From: Shewanella zhangzhouensis
GTDB lineage: Bacteria > Pseudomonadota > Gammaproteobacteria > Enterobacterales > Shewanellaceae
Length of the DNA stretch: 64,000 nt
Direction: 5' to 3'
Assembly (NCBI RefSeq): GCF_019457615.1
Contig: NZ_CP080414.1
Coordinates: 3,545,501 to 3,609,500 of the forward strand
Positions 8,930-17,000 of the stretch are shown piece after piece. Position numbers and translations under genes: made by a program. The stretch's first letter is position 1. Every line of letters begins with the position of its first letter. Below the pieces are notes generated by a model. It saw only the letters and a program-made list of their open reading frames with translations. It ran no database searches and was not told the DNA's origin.

Positions 8930-10456
8930 ATGCAAATTGGAATTCCGAGAGAGAGTCTCGCCGGTGAAACCCGGGTCGCCGCGACCCCGGCAACGGTTGA
9001 GCAACTTAAAAAACTCGGCTTTGAAGTGGCTATCGAATCTGGTGCCGGCACCCTTGCCAGCTTCAGTGATGCCGCCTTTGAGGCGGTGGGCGCCAGTGTA
9101 GTGCCCTCCGTATGGCAGGCCGATCTTATTTTTAAGGTCAATGCCCCTACCGAAGATGAAATAAAAGAAATCAAAGACGGCGCTACCTTGGTGAGTTTTA
9201 TCTGGCCTGCTCAAAACCCTGAGCTGGTTGAGAAATTATCACAGCGCAATATCAACGTGATGGCGATGGACATGGTGCCGCGTATTTCCCGCGCCCAGTC
9301 GCTGGATGCCCTGTCATCCATGGCCAACATCGGCGGCTACCGCGCCGTGGTGGAAGCCGCCCACGAGTTTGGCCGCTTCTTTACCGGCCAGATCACCGCT
9401 GCCGGTAAGGTGCCCCCTGCCAAGGTGCTGGTGATTGGTGCCGGTGTGGCTGGTCTTGCCGCCATTGGTACCGCAGGCTCCCTCGGCGCCGTGGTTCGCG
9501 CCTTCGATACCCGCCTCGAAGTGGCGGAGCAAATCGAGTCCATGGGTGGTCAGTTCCTCAAGCTCGACTTCGGCGGCGAAGACGGCTCCTCCTCCGATGG
9601 CTACGCCAAGGTAATGAGCGAAGAGTTTATCAAGGCCGAGATGGCCCTCTTTGCCGAACAGGCCAAAGAAGTCGACATTATCGTTACCACCGCCCTTATT
9701 CCGGGCAAACCGGCACCGCGTCTTATCACCAGGGAAATGGTGGATTCGATGAAGAGCGGCTCTGTGATTGTGGACATGGCGGCCGCCACCGGCGGTAACT
9801 GTGAATACACAGTCCCGGGCGAGCTGTTTGTCACCGAAAACGGCGTCAAGGTGATTGGTTACACCGACCTGCCCGGCCGTCTGCCAGCCCAGTCCTCCCA
9901 GCTTTACGGCACCAACCTGGTGAACCTGATGAAGCTGATGTGCAAAGAGAAAGACGGCAATGCCGTTATCGACTTTGACGATGTGGTAATGCGCAACATG
10001 ACTGTGGTCAAAGCCGGTGAAGTCACCTTCCCGCCACCGCCAATCTCTGTGTCTGCCGCTCCGGCCAAGGCCGCCCCCAAGGTAGAGCTGAAAAAAGCCG
10101 CGCCCAAGGAGCCTTCCAAGCTCAAGTATATTCTCGGCGCTCTGGGTTTGATTGGCTTTGGTGCCGTGGCAAGCGTGGCGCCGCCTGAGTTCTTGTCCCA
10201 CTTCACGGTATTTTTGCTCTCCTGCGTGGTGGGCTACTACGTGGTGTGGAACGTAACTCACGCGCTGCACACGCCGCTGATGTCGGTGACCAACGCCATC
10301 TCGGGCATTATCGTGGTGGGCGCACTGCTGCAGATTGGCAGCGGCTCGACGCTGGTGACTGTGCTGGCCTTTATCGCCGTACTCATTGCCAGTATCAACA
10401 TCTTCGGCGGCTTTACCGTCACTCAGCGCATGCTGAAGATGTTCCGTAAGGATTAA
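8930..10456 (+). CDS. pntA: NAD(P) transhydrogenase subunit alpha
   Basis: PntA and PntB form the proton-translocating transhydrogenase that uses the proton gradient to make NADPH from NADH. The 508-residue subunit begins with the soluble NAD-binding part (GIPRES start, nucleotide fold VIGAGVAGLAAIG) and ends with about four membrane helices joined by an Ala/Lys/Pro-rich linker. I start at ATG 8930, which has AGGGA upstream and the conserved MQIGIPRE N-terminus. pntB follows after 12 bp. Confidence 0.95.
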   Translation: MQIGIPRESLAGETRVAATPATVEQLKKLGFEVAIESGAGTLASFSDAAFEAVGASVVPSVWQADLIFKVNAPTEDEIKEIKDGATLVSFIWPAQNPELVEKLSQRNINVMAMDMVPRISRAQSLDALSSMANIGGYRAVVEAAHEFGRFFTGQITAAGKVPPAKVLVIGAGVAGLAAIGTAGSLGAVVRAFDTRLEVAEQIESMGGQFLKLDFGGEDGSSSDGYAKVMSEEFIKAEMALFAEQAKEVDIIVTTALIPGKPAPRLITREMVDSMKSGSVIVDMAAATGGNCEYTVPGELFVTENGVKVIGYTDLPGRLPAQSSQLYGTNLVNLMKLMCKEKDGNAVIDFDDVVMRNMTVVKAGEVTFPPPPISVSAAPAKAAPKVELKKAAPKEPSKLKYILGALGLIGFGAVASVAPPEFLSHFTVFLLSCVVGYYVVWNVTHALHTPLMSVTNAISGIIVVGALLQIGSGSTLVTVLAFIAVLIASINIFGGFTVTQRMLKMFRKD

Positions 10457-10468
10457 GGGGGAATCACT

Positions 10469-11953
10469 GTGTCTCAAGGACTGGTAACAGCAGCCTACAT
10501 AGTAGCAGCGCTGTGTTTTATTTTGAGTCTCGCGGGCCTGTCCCGTCAGGAGACCGCCAAGCAGGGTAACCTCTTTGGTATCACGGGCATGGCCATTGCG
10601 CTTATTGCCACTATCCTCAACCCGGAAACCAGTGGTGTGCACTGGATCATTCTCGCCATGGTTATCGGCGGCGCCATTGGCGTGCGTCTGGCCCTCAAGG
10701 TGGAAATGACCGAGATGCCCGAACTGGTGGCCATTCTCCACAGCTTTGTGGGTATGGCAGCCGTGCTGGTTGGCTTTAACAGCTTTATCGACGTGCATCC
10801 CCAAGCGGTCACCGAAGTGGTGATTAGCGTGGGTGGCAACATCGACCAGAGCCTCGAAGCCGCCAAGGCCGCATTGCAGGAAGCGAGCAAGGCCGCCGAA
10901 GGTCATCAGCTGACCGGTGCCATGCTCAGCATCCATCTGGTGGAAGTGTTCCTCGGCGTCTTTATCGGTGCCGTGACCTTCACCGGCTCTGTGGTGGCCT
11001 TCTGTAAGCTGCGCGGGCTGATTTCCTCCAAGCCACTGATGCTGCCACATCGCCACAAGCTCAACCTGCTGGCGGTACTGGTGTCCTTTGGCCTGATGGT
11101 GCTGTTTGTGAAAGCCGACGGCGCCATGGTGCCCCTTATCATCATGACACTTATCGCCTTTGCCTTTGGCTGGCATCTGGTGGCCAGCATCGGCGGCGCC
11201 GACATGCCGGTGGTAGTGTCGATGCTGAACTCCTACTCAGGCTGGGCGGCGGCAGCGGCGGGCTTTATGCTCTCCAACGACCTGCTTATCGTCACCGGTG
11301 CCCTGGTGGGCTCCTCGGGTGCCATCCTGTCTTACATCATGTGTAAGGCGATGAACCGCTCGTTTATTTCGGTGATTGCCGGCGGTTTTGGTACCGATGG
11401 CGCCGTGTCCAGCGGTGATGAAGAAATGGGTGAATACCGCGAAACCAACGCCGAAGATGTGGCCGACATGCTGAAAAACGCAAGCTCAGTTATCATCACC
11501 CCCGGCTACGGTATGGCGGTGGCCCAGGCTCAGTATCCTGTGGCCGAAATCACCCAGAAGCTGCGTGACCGTGGCATCGAAGTACGCTTCGGTATCCACC
11601 CGGTGGCCGGTCGTCTGCCAGGCCACATGAACGTCCTTTTGGCCGAGGCCAAGGTGCCTTACGACATAGTGCTGGAAATGGATGAAATCAACGAAGACTT
11701 CCCTGAGACCGATGTAGTGCTGGTGATTGGTGCCAACGACACCGTGAACCCAGCGGCCTCGGAAGACCCGGCCAGCCCCATCGCCGGTATGCCGGTGCTG
11801 GAAGTGTGGAAAGCCCAAACCGTTATCGGTTTCAAGCGCTCCATGAACACGGGCTACGCCGGGGTACAGAACCCGCTGTTCTTCCGCGATAACACCCAGA
11901 TGTTGTTTGGCGATGCCAAGGACAGTGTTGAAGCGATTTTGAAGGCGCTGTAA
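10469..11953 (+). CDS. pntB: NAD(P) transhydrogenase subunit beta
   Basis: The 494-residue partner of PntA has an N-terminal block of about nine membrane helices, then the soluble NADP(H)-binding domain with the YGMAVAQAQYPV and HPVAGRLPGHMNVLLAEA segments. The start codon is GTG, preceded by GGGGGAA. The 12-bp spacing shows an operon with pntA; a terminator follows. Confidence 0.95.
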   Translation: MSQGLVTAAYIVAALCFILSLAGLSRQETAKQGNLFGITGMAIALIATILNPETSGVHWIILAMVIGGAIGVRLALKVEMTEMPELVAILHSFVGMAAVLVGFNSFIDVHPQAVTEVVISVGGNIDQSLEAAKAALQEASKAAEGHQLTGAMLSIHLVEVFLGVFIGAVTFTGSVVAFCKLRGLISSKPLMLPHRHKLNLLAVLVSFGLMVLFVKADGAMVPLIIMTLIAFAFGWHLVASIGGADMPVVVSMLNSYSGWAAAAAGFMLSNDLLIVTGALVGSSGAILSYIMCKAMNRSFISVIAGGFGTDGAVSSGDEEMGEYRETNAEDVADMLKNASSVIITPGYGMAVAQAQYPVAEITQKLRDRGIEVRFGIHPVAGRLPGHMNVLLAEAKVPYDIVLEMDEINEDFPETDVVLVIGANDTVNPAASEDPASPIAGMPVLEVWKAQTVIGFKRSMNTGYAGVQNPLFFRDNTQMLFGDAKDSVEAILKAL

Positions 11954-12007
11954 GCCTTCAAACATCTCCGGCTGTTGTTACATAGCTAATAGTGCAAAGC
12001 TAAATTT

Positions 12008-12036
12008 AAAAAGGGCGCCATAAGGCGCCCTTTTTT
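12008..12036 (+). terminator. Terminator after pntB
   Basis: The stem GGGCGCC / GGCGCCC (12013-12019 and 12024-12030) is flanked by an A tract and followed by six T. It lies about 55 bp after the pntB stop. Confidence 0.85.
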
Positions 12037-12127
12037 ATCCCTGCTCGGCAGTGGTTTCAATTGCCATTGGGGTGACTTGTCTTGTTGTGTTGTGTCGCTT
12101 TGTAAGCGGCTTAAGGTCGTGGGTCGA

Positions 12128-12560
12128 ATGCATCCATGCATAATGGCCAGTTCACCATCCCTGGTTCTCGCTCGTAAACCTGTCGCTGTGCGACACTCGC
12201 CAACCCACACCCGGGGAAAGGGGGCAGTATCGACTTGCAATTGCATCCTTGCATAAAGGCCAGCTCGCCGTCCTTGGCTCACGCTCATAGGCACTCTAGC
12301 GAGCATGAGCCCTTATCCAATCCCCCAGCGACCCGCGACGAAGCGGACAACTCCTTGGGCGTTTTTGAGCACATTGGCTACACGAGTGACTCGCATCCTG
12401 CTCGACCCTCGAGCCTCGACGAAGCATATCCATATGCTTCTCTCCCAGCTCGGCTTTCCTGCCTCGCGCTCATAAGCTCATCGCTATGCGATATTCGCCC
12501 ATGTCTCAGCTACGCCATGTGCTCAAACGCCCTGCGGCCGCTTCGGGCGGGATAGGTGTA
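12128..12560. repeat. Three diverged hairpin-bearing repeats in a gene-free stretch
   Basis: No convincing gene lies between pntB and 12871. Three diverged copies of a repeat of roughly 70-120 bp start near 12128, 12239 and 12421. Copy 1 has ATGCAT-cc-ATGCAT and GTCGC-tgt-GCGAC (12182-12194). Copy 3 has GAAGCATAT-cc-ATATGCTTC (12421-12440) and ATCGC-tat-GCGAT (12480-12492). Copy 2 keeps the layout with weaker arms. Lines such as GGCCAG-YTC-CC-TCC-TGG recur between copies. A related copy lies at 59671-59790. It looks like a dispersed REP-like family. Confidence 0.6.
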
Positions 12561-12583
12561 TACCTCAGTAAAGGTGTTTTGGG

Positions 12584-12606
12584 TTTCGTGACTCTTCCTC
12601 ACGAAA
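12584..12606. other. Perfect hairpin TTTCGTGA / TCACGAAA
   Basis: Eight-base perfect arms with a 7-nt loop are followed by three more A. The arms equal the half-sites of the palindrome near ccoG, but they point outward, so it may be a simple hairpin or terminator rather than an operator. From here to 12870 I see only remnants: a GCGCATGCGC motif at about 12641 and again at about 12829. Confidence 0.4.
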
Positions 12607-12870
12607 AAATGGTGCTCGAAACAAAACGGGCGCAAATCATGCGCATGCGCGCTTTCCACCTTGGATGAATTTTGCTAAGTTAAAATTCAAATTTAAAAAC
12701 AGTGTGTTGCGATAGATTTTACCAAGTAATCGGAAGGTATTAGCGACCGCGTAAGTGGCAAAAATGCAAACAGTTTTGCATTGTTAGCGAGAGCCGAAGC
12801 GTTCTGCGCGCCACGCGGGGAGATTATGCGCATGCGCACTATACAAATGTTATGAGTCCATTGAGGTTCT

Positions 12871-13698
12871 ATGGTTGTTTTCATAAGAAGTAACTACCTA
12901 TTTTTGCTTGCAACAGTAGCAACTTTTGTTTCTATTATTTGGTTTTTACTAGCTCCAGATTTTGAACCTGTAGTGACCTCTCTACTTGGGATCGTTACAT
13001 GTGTTAGCCTTCGGCCAAAAGATTGGATGCTCATTCGTCATCGTTCTATGAAAAAGGACCTCCCTGAAAAGTTCTACACCGACGATGTAGACTCTAAAGC
13101 GGGATTTATCTTTAATAATGTAGTGCTACTCAATGAAGACTCTAATCAACATAAATTTGGATGGGGAAAATCCTCACTAGAACATCAAGATAAATCAGTT
13201 GAGTTTGAGGTTCCTAAACCATATTTTTCAAAGTCCGAGTGCAGAACGAAAGTCAAGGTTCGAGTGGTATTGTCTACCTTGCACAACACATATGGAGATG
13301 GCCAGCATTATTTATATGTTTACATCCCAGATAAACCTCCTGTTTGTTTCCATCAATTCGAAGGTATATGCGCTGAAATAACAGTCGTAGATATCGACAA
13401 TGACGGTTATCCCGAATTGATAGTGGGCTATAAGTGTGGTGCTCATAGCGAAGGGATAAAGGTTTATAAATTTGACCGGGAGCTTAACTACTACTTCGTA
13501 GATGGATCTAATATTGGTAGTGATTTCCCTCTCATTACATGGGGAAGAAATCCTGATGGTACATTTTTTATTAACGCATATAGTCGTAATTGGGAGTTAG
13601 ATAGAGAGAAATATCACTCAGTTTATGAAAAATATGTATTTAATGATTCAAAGTTTATTATGGATTCGACTAGTAGAGTAAAGTGGGCAGACTCATAA
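12871..13698 (+). CDS. Integron cassette gene: membrane-anchored protein with an FG-GAP-like motif
   Basis: The 275-residue product is not recognised. It has two hydrophobic N-terminal segments (about 8-28 and 34-47). Near residue 172 the motif DIDNDGYPELIVGY looks like a calcium-binding FG-GAP/VCBS repeat, as in integrin-type propellers. Composition is clearly AT-rich compared with the backbone. Its stop codon TAA overlaps the first bases of an attC site, a typical cassette layout. GTTATGAG at about 12849 may be the left recombination box, so transcription may come from outside. Function unknown; probably at the cell envelope. Confidence 0.7.
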   Translation: MVVFIRSNYLFLLATVATFVSIIWFLLAPDFEPVVTSLLGIVTCVSLRPKDWMLIRHRSMKKDLPEKFYTDDVDSKAGFIFNNVVLLNEDSNQHKFGWGKSSLEHQDKSVEFEVPKPYFSKSECRTKVKVRVVLSTLHNTYGDGQHYLYVYIPDKPPVCFHQFEGICAEITVVDIDNDGYPELIVGYKCGAHSEGIKVYKFDRELNYYFVDGSNIGSDFPLITWGRNPDGTFFINAYSRNWELDREKYHSVYEKYVFNDSKFIMDSTSRVKWADS

Positions 13699-13792
13699 CA
13701 AACGCATTAATGAATGGACGTCTAAAGCTTGGCTGGCGCTCGTTCCTCGCTAATTTTAGCCAAGCTTAATCCGCCCATTATGCGGGCGTTAG
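13696..13792 (+). repeat. attC recombination site 1 (VCR-like)
   Basis: The site opens with TAACAAACGC and closes with GCGGGCGTTAG, the terminal boxes seen in Vibrio-type attC sites. The reverse complement of the right end (AACGCCCGCATAATG) pairs with the left end (AACAAACGCATTAATG). The centre has an AGCTTGGCT / AGCCAAGCT stem (13726-13734 and 13757-13765). It covers about 97 bp directly after the cassette gene. Confidence 0.8.
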
Positions 13793-13856
13793 CTTTACGG
13801 AGTAATTCGACCTGCATCGTATATGGAAATTAGAAAAAGGCAGCCCGCTGCTTCGG

Positions 13857-14123
13857 GTGTTTGTGTGGCAAAATTTGCCACAGAGGCAACTTAGAACTTT
13901 GATTCACAGGTTTGCTACCAAAGAGGCTGTAAAGTTACAGCAAGGCAGCCATGAGTTTTATATTTGGCGTGTACGCAGGCTCAAAGCCGTTGCAGTTTTC
14001 GAAAAACGATTTGGCGGTGTACCCGCTATTTTCAAAATGCGTAAAATGACGGTTTTAAAGTCATATTACATAAATAACGGTGTCTACTTATGGCCAACGT
14101 CAACATTAATTACCACAAACTAA
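13857..14123 (+). CDS. Possible small cassette ORF, 88 residues
   Basis: This reading frame lies in the second cassette, between attC1 and attC2. It starts with GTG and lacks a clear ribosome site. The product is basic and resembles no family I know. The cassette may be non-coding. I list it because it is the only substantial plus-strand frame in that cassette. Confidence 0.3.
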   Translation: MFVWQNLPQRQLRTLIHRFATKEAVKLQQGSHEFYIWRVRRLKAVAVFEKRFGGVPAIFKMRKMTVLKSYYINNGVYLWPTSTLITTN

Positions 14124-14130
14124 ACAAAGC

Positions 14131-14204
14131 TAACAAACCGCGTCATTCGGGGCCTGCGGCCCCTGCGACGCTCACAGGTTCGCGCGCATGCGCGGGGCGT
14201 TATG
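14131..14204 (+). repeat. attC recombination site 2
   Basis: The left box TAACAAACCGCG and right box CGGGGCGTTATG are related as in site 1, with the AAA/CCC mismatch typical of the outer boxes. A GGGGCC-tgc-GGCCCC hairpin lies just inside the left box. The site covers about 74 bp. Confidence 0.75.
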
Positions 14205-14227
14205 TGCTTTGAGATATCGGACAAGCC

Positions 14228-14515
14228 ATGAAGATACCAGAAATAAAGTTGATTCCGACGCCTGAAAGTATCGAAGCAAAAGAGGCCATCGGATTTAAAT
14301 ACAATGATGAAGCTGGCTCCAGACACAAGATAGGTGGCGAACCTGATTTCGTACAAGGAGAAAACGCATGGCCTAAGTGTTGTGGCGATAAAATGACCTT
14401 CTATGGTCAGCTTGACTCAGTGGGTGATGAATACTCGCTTGGAGACTGCGGCATGGTATATGTATTCGTCTGTTTTGGCTGCTTCAATTCAGTTAGTTTT
14501 GTTCAATCCCATTAA
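14228..14515 (+). CDS. Cassette gene: small DUF1963/YwqG-like protein
   Basis: The 95-residue product contains HKIGGEPDFVQGE, CCGDKMTFYGQLDS and GDCGMVYVFVCFGC. These resemble the HKIGG..DW.Q / QLDS pattern of YwqG (DUF1963)-like proteins, in a shortened form often carried by cassettes. Pairs of cysteines (CC, C..C) could bind a metal. It begins 24 bp after attC2 and ends 18 bp before attC3. Function unknown; the family label is from memory of motifs. Confidence 0.65.
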   Translation: MKIPEIKLIPTPESIEAKEAIGFKYNDEAGSRHKIGGEPDFVQGENAWPKCCGDKMTFYGQLDSVGDEYSLGDCGMVYVFVCFGCFNSVSFVQSH

Positions 14516-14533
14516 CATGCAAGCTGCAGCAGA

Positions 14534-14628
14534 TAACAAAGTGGTTAAGTTCACTCTGGCCGCAAAAGGCGCGACCTGCGCGGGACAGCCTACGCTTCGC
14601 TTCGGCGGCCCCTTACCACGGCGTTAAT
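14534..14628 (+). repeat. attC recombination site 3, right end of the array
   Basis: The left box TAACAAAGTGGTTAAG pairs with the reverse complement of the right end (AACGCCGTGGTAAGG). An inner stem GGCCGC...GCGGCC supports a folded site. Its right GTTAA box contains the stop codon of the convergent MFS gene (14624-14626). Confidence 0.75.
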
Positions 14629-15910
14629 CCCCTGCCCGCTCGGTCGCAAAGTCGGGGCGGGACAGGTTTTCCAACTTGCTGTACAAAAACATCACCAGCA
14701 GGGTGAGCACGGCACAGCCGAGGAACAGCCAGGAGCCGTTTAAGAGATCCAGCACTATCCCGCCGCCCAGTGGCGCCAAAGCGAAGCCAAATTCATAGAA
14801 GGACGATGCGCCAAAATAGGCGCCGCGCAGATGGCGCGGAGCGATGCGGTCGATATGCACGTTCATGGTGGGGAAGAGCACCGCCTCCGCGAGACTCATC
14901 ACAATCACGGCGCCAATCCAGCCCCAGAAAAAGGTCACCGGGTTCAGCCCCATCCACAGCTGCGACACCACCAGCAGCACCAGCGCCACCTGAATACGCT
15001 TAACCAAAGACCAGTGGGCCATCAGTTTGAGCAGCAAAAACTGACAGGTGATGATGATCATCGCATTGGCGAAGATCATTGAGGAGATAAGTTCAAGCAC
15101 CTTGGGCACCTCGGCGCGGCTTAAGTACTGCACCAGGGAGCCATCCATCTGGCCGAAGATGAACATGCAGATGACATTGGCCAGAATCAGGCTTTGCAGC
15201 AGCCGGTCTTTGGCCAGTACCCGCAGGGTATAGCGCATGCCGGATGCAGTCTTGTCATCGCTGCCAGAGTCGACCACATTCCCTTCCCCGCCGTTCTGCA
15301 CTTGATGACTCGCCGCGGTAAATTCGTGATTGGCAAATCCCCACCAGAGCAACAGCAGCAAGATGGCAAAGGCCACGGTGGTGATGTAAAAACTCGACTG
15401 CTCGCCGGTTAACCCGAGCCAGACACCGGCAATGGGGCCGACGGCGCAGCCCACATTGACGATAAAATACAGGCTCTGCATCGCAAGCTCGCGGGTCTCG
15501 GACTCATGGATGATGTCACCAATCAGGGCCGATACCAGTGGCCGCCACAGCGAGGTGGCGATGGAGCAGAGGGTGATGACCAGCGCAAATCCCGCCACCG
15601 TATCGGCCTCGGCCAGCAGCGAAAAGGAAATGATGTAGAGCACGCCTGCGCCGTACATCATCTTTTGCCTGCCAATCTTGTCTGACAGGGCGCTGCCGAT
15701 GAAGCTGACCAGCACAGAGAGCAGGGCCGCAGAGGATAAAATCATGCCAACGTGGGTGGCCGACAAGCCAAAGCGTTCATAGAGGATCACCGCCAGGAAA
15801 GGCCACACCATGTAGTAGCTGCCGCGGGTGATAAAGGAGCCGAACAGCAAAATCCACATCAGGCGCGGAAACTGTTTCACTCTGGCAAGGGAAATATCGC
15901 TTTGCATCAT
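14624..15910 (-). CDS. MFS transporter (drug-export type)
   Basis: A 428-residue major facilitator protein with about 12 membrane helices. The first loop has the motif-A-like GSALSDKIGRQKMM, and motif-C-like glycines follow in helix 5 (VGCAVGPIAGVWLG). It probably exports a small molecule by proton antiport; substrate unknown. A central cytoplasmic loop (about residues 195-220) is acidic. The last codon and stop (GAT TAA) overlap the end of attC3, so the cassette array abuts this gene exactly. A strong palindrome upstream may be its operator. Confidence 0.85.
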   Translation of the reverse strand: MMQSDISLARVKQFPRLMWILLFGSFITRGSYYMVWPFLAVILYERFGLSATHVGMILSSAALLSVLVSFIGSALSDKIGRQKMMYGAGVLYIISFSLLAEADTVAGFALVITLCSIATSLWRPLVSALIGDIIHESETRELAMQSLYFIVNVGCAVGPIAGVWLGLTGEQSSFYITTVAFAILLLLLWWGFANHEFTAASHQVQNGGEGNVVDSGSDDKTASGMRYTLRVLAKDRLLQSLILANVICMFIFGQMDGSLVQYLSRAEVPKVLELISSMIFANAMIIITCQFLLLKLMAHWSLVKRIQVALVLLVVSQLWMGLNPVTFFWGWIGAVIVMSLAEAVLFPTMNVHIDRIAPRHLRGAYFGASSFYEFGFALAPLGGGIVLDLLNGSWLFLGCAVLTLLVMFLYSKLENLSRPDFATERAGD

Positions 15911-15951
15911 CCATCTCTGGGCTGGGTCATAAAGGCGGGATCGCTTATTGA

Positions 15952-15971
15952 CTTAACTTGTTCAAGTTAAG
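15952..15971. promoter_or_regulatory. Perfect palindrome upstream of the MFS gene
   Basis: CTTAACTTG-tt-CAAGTTAAG has 9-bp perfect arms. It lies about 42 bp before the MFS start, where a repressor or MerR-type activator would bind. The SoxR box has a similar CAAGTTAACTTG core, so a MerR-family regulator encoded elsewhere is possible. Confidence 0.5.
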
Positions 15972-16104
15972 CCCTTTAACCTACGCAGGGTTTCACTTTT
16001 TTACAACCGCTGACATGAACAGGATAGATAGCTGGAAGTGGGTCGTGTGTGTCGACGCAAGGATCTGTCGGCGCCAGAAAGGGGTCGAGCCTTGTCGGTT
16101 GGCA

Positions 16105-16136
16105 TTAAAAAGGCGCCCCTGTTAAACGGAGGCGCC
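16105..16136 (-). terminator. Terminator of the Spo0M-like gene
   Basis: On the minus strand a GGCGCC-t-CC / GG-GGCGCC stem is followed by TTTTTAAT. It lies about 40 bp after the Spo0M-like stop. Confidence 0.7.
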
Positions 16137-16176
16137 ATTTGGCTTTAAGTGTTGACTGGTTGCACTATACCCGCTA

Positions 16177-16917
16177 TCAGCGGATGTAGTGCTTAAGCTG
16201 GGTGAACACCTCGCCAGCGCTGGCGTTGTTGGCGATGGAAAACGCGCGGTAGCCGTCACCGCGAAAAGCGCGGTCGAGTTCGATTAAGAGATGCGTCTCG
16301 GTGGCATCGCACACCAAAGAGATTTCCACTTCGCGCAGGCTGGAGAAGCCAAAGCTGCGGGGGTGGAATTCCAGCTCCTGATAACAGCCGGAGCGGGAAC
16401 GAAATCCCGGGGCGCTCAAATAGCCCTGCTCCACGTCGGCCTTGGTGAGGGCAAAGCCCAGCTCCTGCATGGCGTTCAGCACATGGCCAAGCAGTGGCGT
16501 TGGCAGTATGTCGATAACATCGGCATCGGTTGGGTCGATTGCCGAGTCAATGTCGGCGCCGGTTTGCAGCCACACATGGCATTGGTTGTTGCGTACCGGC
16601 AGCGCGGTAAAGGGGGTTTCGGGATGCAACTGGCCGCTGAAGGGGATTTCACGCACTTCGCCGGGCTGAATTTCAAAGCGCTCGGCCACCCGCCAACGGG
16701 CGAGGCAATGATTTTTAAAGTAGTCGCCATTGTCAGTGCTGACCTTGGCCTTGGTCATCAGCGCCAAATCGATACCATCGATTTTTTGCGCCACGTCACC
16801 GCCCTGAACCACTATGGTGGCGCTGAAGGTTTGTCCCGGCAGCAGCTGGCTTTGATGTAAACGGGTATCCACTTTGGCACTGCCAATGCCAACGGCAGCC
16901 AGTATTTTTTTAAACAT
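16177..16917 (-). CDS. Spo0M (sporulation-control) family protein
   Basis: The 246-residue product opens with MFKKILAAVGIGSAKVDT and has the arrestin-like beta pattern of the Spo0M family (SQLLPGQTFSATIVVQGG). The name comes from Bacillus; in proteobacteria the role is unclear, although envelope or protein-interaction functions are suspected. No signal peptide is evident, so it is probably cytoplasmic. It stands alone between a palindromic region and a LysR gene. Confidence 0.85.
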   Translation of the reverse strand: MFKKILAAVGIGSAKVDTRLHQSQLLPGQTFSATIVVQGGDVAQKIDGIDLALMTKAKVSTDNGDYFKNHCLARWRVAERFEIQPGEVREIPFSGQLHPETPFTALPVRNNQCHVWLQTGADIDSAIDPTDADVIDILPTPLLGHVLNAMQELGFALTKADVEQGYLSAPGFRSRSGCYQELEFHPRSFGFSSLREVEISLVCDATETHLLIELDRAFRGDGYRAFSIANNASAGEVFTQLKHYIR

Positions 16918-17000
16918 GCTTGAATCCTTTGCAAGTACAGAACCGGCTTCGAGCCAATCCGAAAGTCGGCCATGGTAGCAGGCGAAGGATTAAAACAGGA

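Noticed and set aside
9314..11176. Long minus-strand frame opposite pntAB
   Set aside because: His/Gly-rich antisense shadow of two well-supported genes.
12584..12606. Reading TTTCGTGA/TCACGAAA as another ccoG-type operator
   Set aside because: The half-sites face outward and are 7 bp apart, unlike the compact 16-bp palindrome.
12235..12668. Two small plus-strand frames in the repeat zone
   Set aside because: They run through diverged repeats, lack ribosome sites and look random.
13800..14203. Firm gene in cassette 2
   Set aside because: The only frame lacks a clear start signal, so it is listed at low confidence only.
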